From Bacteroidetes bacterium HGW-Bacteroidetes-5 (GTDB lineage: Bacteria; Bacteroidota; Bacteroidia; Bacteroidales; UBA932): a stretch of 64,000 nt of DNA. The translations under genes and the position numbers were made by a program. The notes beneath the pieces were generated by a model. The model did not search any database. It saw only the letters and a program-made list of their open reading frames with translations, and had not been told where the DNA came from. This document shows, piece after piece, positions 62,700 to 64,000 of the stretch. The stretch lies in the NCBI GenBank assembly GCA_002842515.1, contig PHDC01000001.1:2108001-2172000 (forward strand). Reading direction: 5' to 3'. Position 1 is the stretch's first letter, and the number at the start of each line of letters is the position of its first letter.

Positions 62700-63401
62700 T
62701 TATTTTCGGGTGAAGCGAATTTCTCGGGTTGGTGTGTTGTTGTGCAGACCATCCCAGGAGAGGATGAATTTTACCTGTTTACCTCTCTCCAGTGTTGAGA
62801 GGATTGGGGAGATGTCAAATGATACTCGTCCGAAGGTGCGATAGATTTGGGCGTCACCTTTTGCATTATGTCGGAACTTTAGGTAAATTTTGTCGGAAGT
62901 GCTATTTTGCTCATCTACCACAAGGTTAACCATATGAGTGATGTTTGGAAGGTTACGGAAGATGTTAAAATTGATATTGAAGTACTTGGAGCTAATCCAG
63001 GCATCAACTACTTCCGATCTGTCGTTGCCGATACTGTCTTGTTGAGCAGGGGTATTAACATCTGTGGAATAGAGTGCGGGTTTGGAGAGTACGCTGAACA
63101 GATCATTAAGTACAATAGGGTACTTAGATGTTGAGTCATTGAGTTGGATCCTGCCTCCTGTGATTTTGTAATCTGCAATAACCCTTTGTCCCACTTTTAC
63201 CGATGCGTAAGGTATTCTATTCTCAACTATCTCAAGAATTGCTCCGTTGTCCAGGCGGATAGAGTATCCGGGTGAGCCATCTGCAATTTCGCCATAGCTA
63301 ATAAGGAAATTTCCTCTGTTATGGTCATCTTTTTCACATCCGGCGGCGAATGGTAAAACCAATAGAATAGCCGCGGCAAGTCTAATAAATGTTCTTTTCA
63401 T
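62700..63401 (-). CDS. NigD-like lipoprotein
   Basis: Lipoprotein of 233 residues, lipobox AAGC (Cys22). The N-terminal OB-like part (DNGAILEIVENRIPYASVKVGQRVIADYKITGG) and the beta-rich C-terminal part (SSKYFNINFNIFRNLPNITHMVNLVVDEQNSTSDKIYLKFRHNAKGDAQIYRTFGRVSFDISPIL...VKFILSWDG) fit the NigD family named from a Bacteroides bacteriocin locus. Its own role is not known, and no bacteriocin genes are nearby. Confidence 0.88.
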   Translation of the reverse strand: MKRTFIRLAAAILLVLPFAAGCEKDDHNRGNFLISYGEIADGSPGYSIRLDNGAILEIVENRIPYASVKVGQRVIADYKITGGRIQLNDSTSKYPIVLNDLFSVLSKPALYSTDVNTPAQQDSIGNDRSEVVDAWISSKYFNINFNIFRNLPNITHMVNLVVDEQNSTSDKIYLKFRHNAKGDAQIYRTFGRVSFDISPILSTLERGKQVKFILSWDGLHNNTPTREIRFTRK

Positions 63402-63511
63402 ATTCTATCAGATTAAAGTTACTTCTAGATATGAGATGCAAAAAAGATTCCAAATGTTGCATAAATAGAGATGTCGCAACAAATCAGCAAAAGTATTTTT
63501 GGATCTGAAAG

Positions 63512-64000
63512 TTAGTCTATAAAAGCAATAATCTCACCTTTTTCGACTGTATCTCCCTGTTTTGCAAAGATCTGAACAATTTTACCTGTTTTTGGAGATT
63601 TTAAGAGCTCGAGGCCGTAAAATGTCTGAACAAAACATATCGCTTTATCTTCTTGTACAGAGTCTCCAATAATTGGCGCAGATGATTTGTCTGTTAAATC
63701 ATACTGCCATAGAAGCTGACCTTTAACAGTTGCTTGAACCGGTTTGGCTTGAGGGTATTTTTCAAGAATTTTCTCTACATCGAATTTAGGAACCTCAAGT
63801 ACCGGACGCTTGATTATTATTGGTGCTCCGGCCTTCTCTTTTGCCGCCTCCAACTCCTGCTCGAAACGCTGTTTTGCAACTCCGCTCTTATAATCGCGGT
63901 ATTGTCTCTCGTGCATTGCAAACTCAAACAGCTCCTCATCGTCCTCTCCCTGTTCCCAGTTGTTTTCAACCATCTCTGCTCTGAATTTTTCCAGTTCATT
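63512..64000 (-). CDS. C-terminal part of a biotin/lipoyl-carrier-like protein, cut by window edge
   Basis: The frame is open to the window edge with 162 codons visible (NELEKFRAE before the internal MVENNWEQGEDDEELFEFAMHERQYRDYKSG). The N-terminal visible part resembles the tail of pyruvate carboxylase subunit B / oxaloacetate decarboxylase alpha chains. The last 75 residues form a barrel-sandwich hybrid (ATVKGQLLWQYDLTDKSSAPIIGDSVQEDKAICFVQTFYGLELLKSPKTGKIVQIFAKQGDTVEKGEIIAFID). The biotin-accepting (A/V)MKM motif is absent; TFYGLELLK stands at that place. The gene starts beyond 64000. Confidence 0.8.
   Translation of the reverse strand, partial: NELEKFRAEMVENNWEQGEDDEELFEFAMHERQYRDYKSGVAKQRFEQELEAAKEKAGAPIIIKRPVLEVPKFDVEKILEKYPQAKPVQATVKGQLLWQYDLTDKSSAPIIGDSVQEDKAICFVQTFYGLELLKSPKTGKIVQIFAKQGDTVEKGEIIAFID

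Noticed and set aside
1-64000. CRISPR array or cas genes
   Set aside because: No regular repeat-spacer pattern and no Cas-like proteins were seen; the only tandem arrays are short and without spacers.

Overview
The window comes from a member of the Bacteroidota, most likely order Bacteroidales. The signs are two SusC/SusD pairs, NigD-like, DUF4831 and OstA-like proteins, an anaerobic toolkit (pyruvate:ferredoxin oxidoreductase, aldehyde:ferredoxin oxidoreductase), and many promoters with the Bacteroidetes -7 box TAnnTTTG. No phage, insertion sequence or CRISPR array was seen. Most of the window is ordinary chromosome, but several intergenic regions hold unusual inverted-repeat DNA.

Layout. 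1-2.1 kb: an aldehyde:ferredoxin oxidoreductase (cut by the window edge), divergent from a ThiF-like/ThiS-like pair. 2.1-3.6 kb: an AbiE-type (type IV) toxin-antitoxin pair with an inverted-repeat operator. 3.6-10.5 kb: a DAHP synthase/chorismate mutase fusion, a lipoprotein joining molybdopterin-domain-like repeats to a tungstate-binding (WtpA-like) domain, a nitroreductase, a HAD phosphatase and a large macroglobulin/plug-type export protein. 10.6-22.2 kb: peptide transporter, lipid A-type acyltransferase, DUF4831 protein, PepD, ribosomal S6-S18-L9 operon, OmpA protein, BlaI/M56 sensor pair and GlyA. 22.2-29.5 kb (minus strand): OstA-like protein, two SurA-like chaperones, GuaB, a radical SAM protein and YhcH. 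29.5-33.8 kb: a cell-wall peptide set (GHL10 lipoprotein/hydrolase, NlpC/P60, dipeptide epimerase) and a small conserved protein. 33.8-34.75 kb: about 1 kb without genes, rich in inverted repeats. 34.75-39.5 kb: YgjP-like peptidase, MoeA, S15, PNPase. 39.9-49.5 kb: two tandem SusC/SusD pairs. 49.6-56.6 kb: flavodoxin, an AraC-type membrane regulator and a histidine-degradation operon (HutH, HutI, an MBL hydrolase, FTCD/cyclodeaminase fusion). 56.9-64 kb: NifJ, a secreted unknown, FabD, tRNA-Arg(CCG), a NigD-like lipoprotein and the end of a biotin/lipoyl-like carrier protein.

How genes fit together. AOR, ThiF/ThiS-like, WtpA-like and MoeA all point to tungsten/molybdenum cofactor metabolism. 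The export and envelope genes (OstA, SurA-like, LpxL-like, OmpA, SusCD) serve the outer membrane. Histidine degradation lacks urocanate hydratase in this window.

The best candidates for something undescribed are two. One is a dispersed, strand-oriented hairpin element: three copies of about 125-215 bp plus one deletion derivative, each right behind a plus-strand gene, with compensating changes in the arms. The other is a 650-bp gene-free block at 34.09-34.74 kb built of nested inverted repeats, which looks like a structured RNA or a miniature mobile element.
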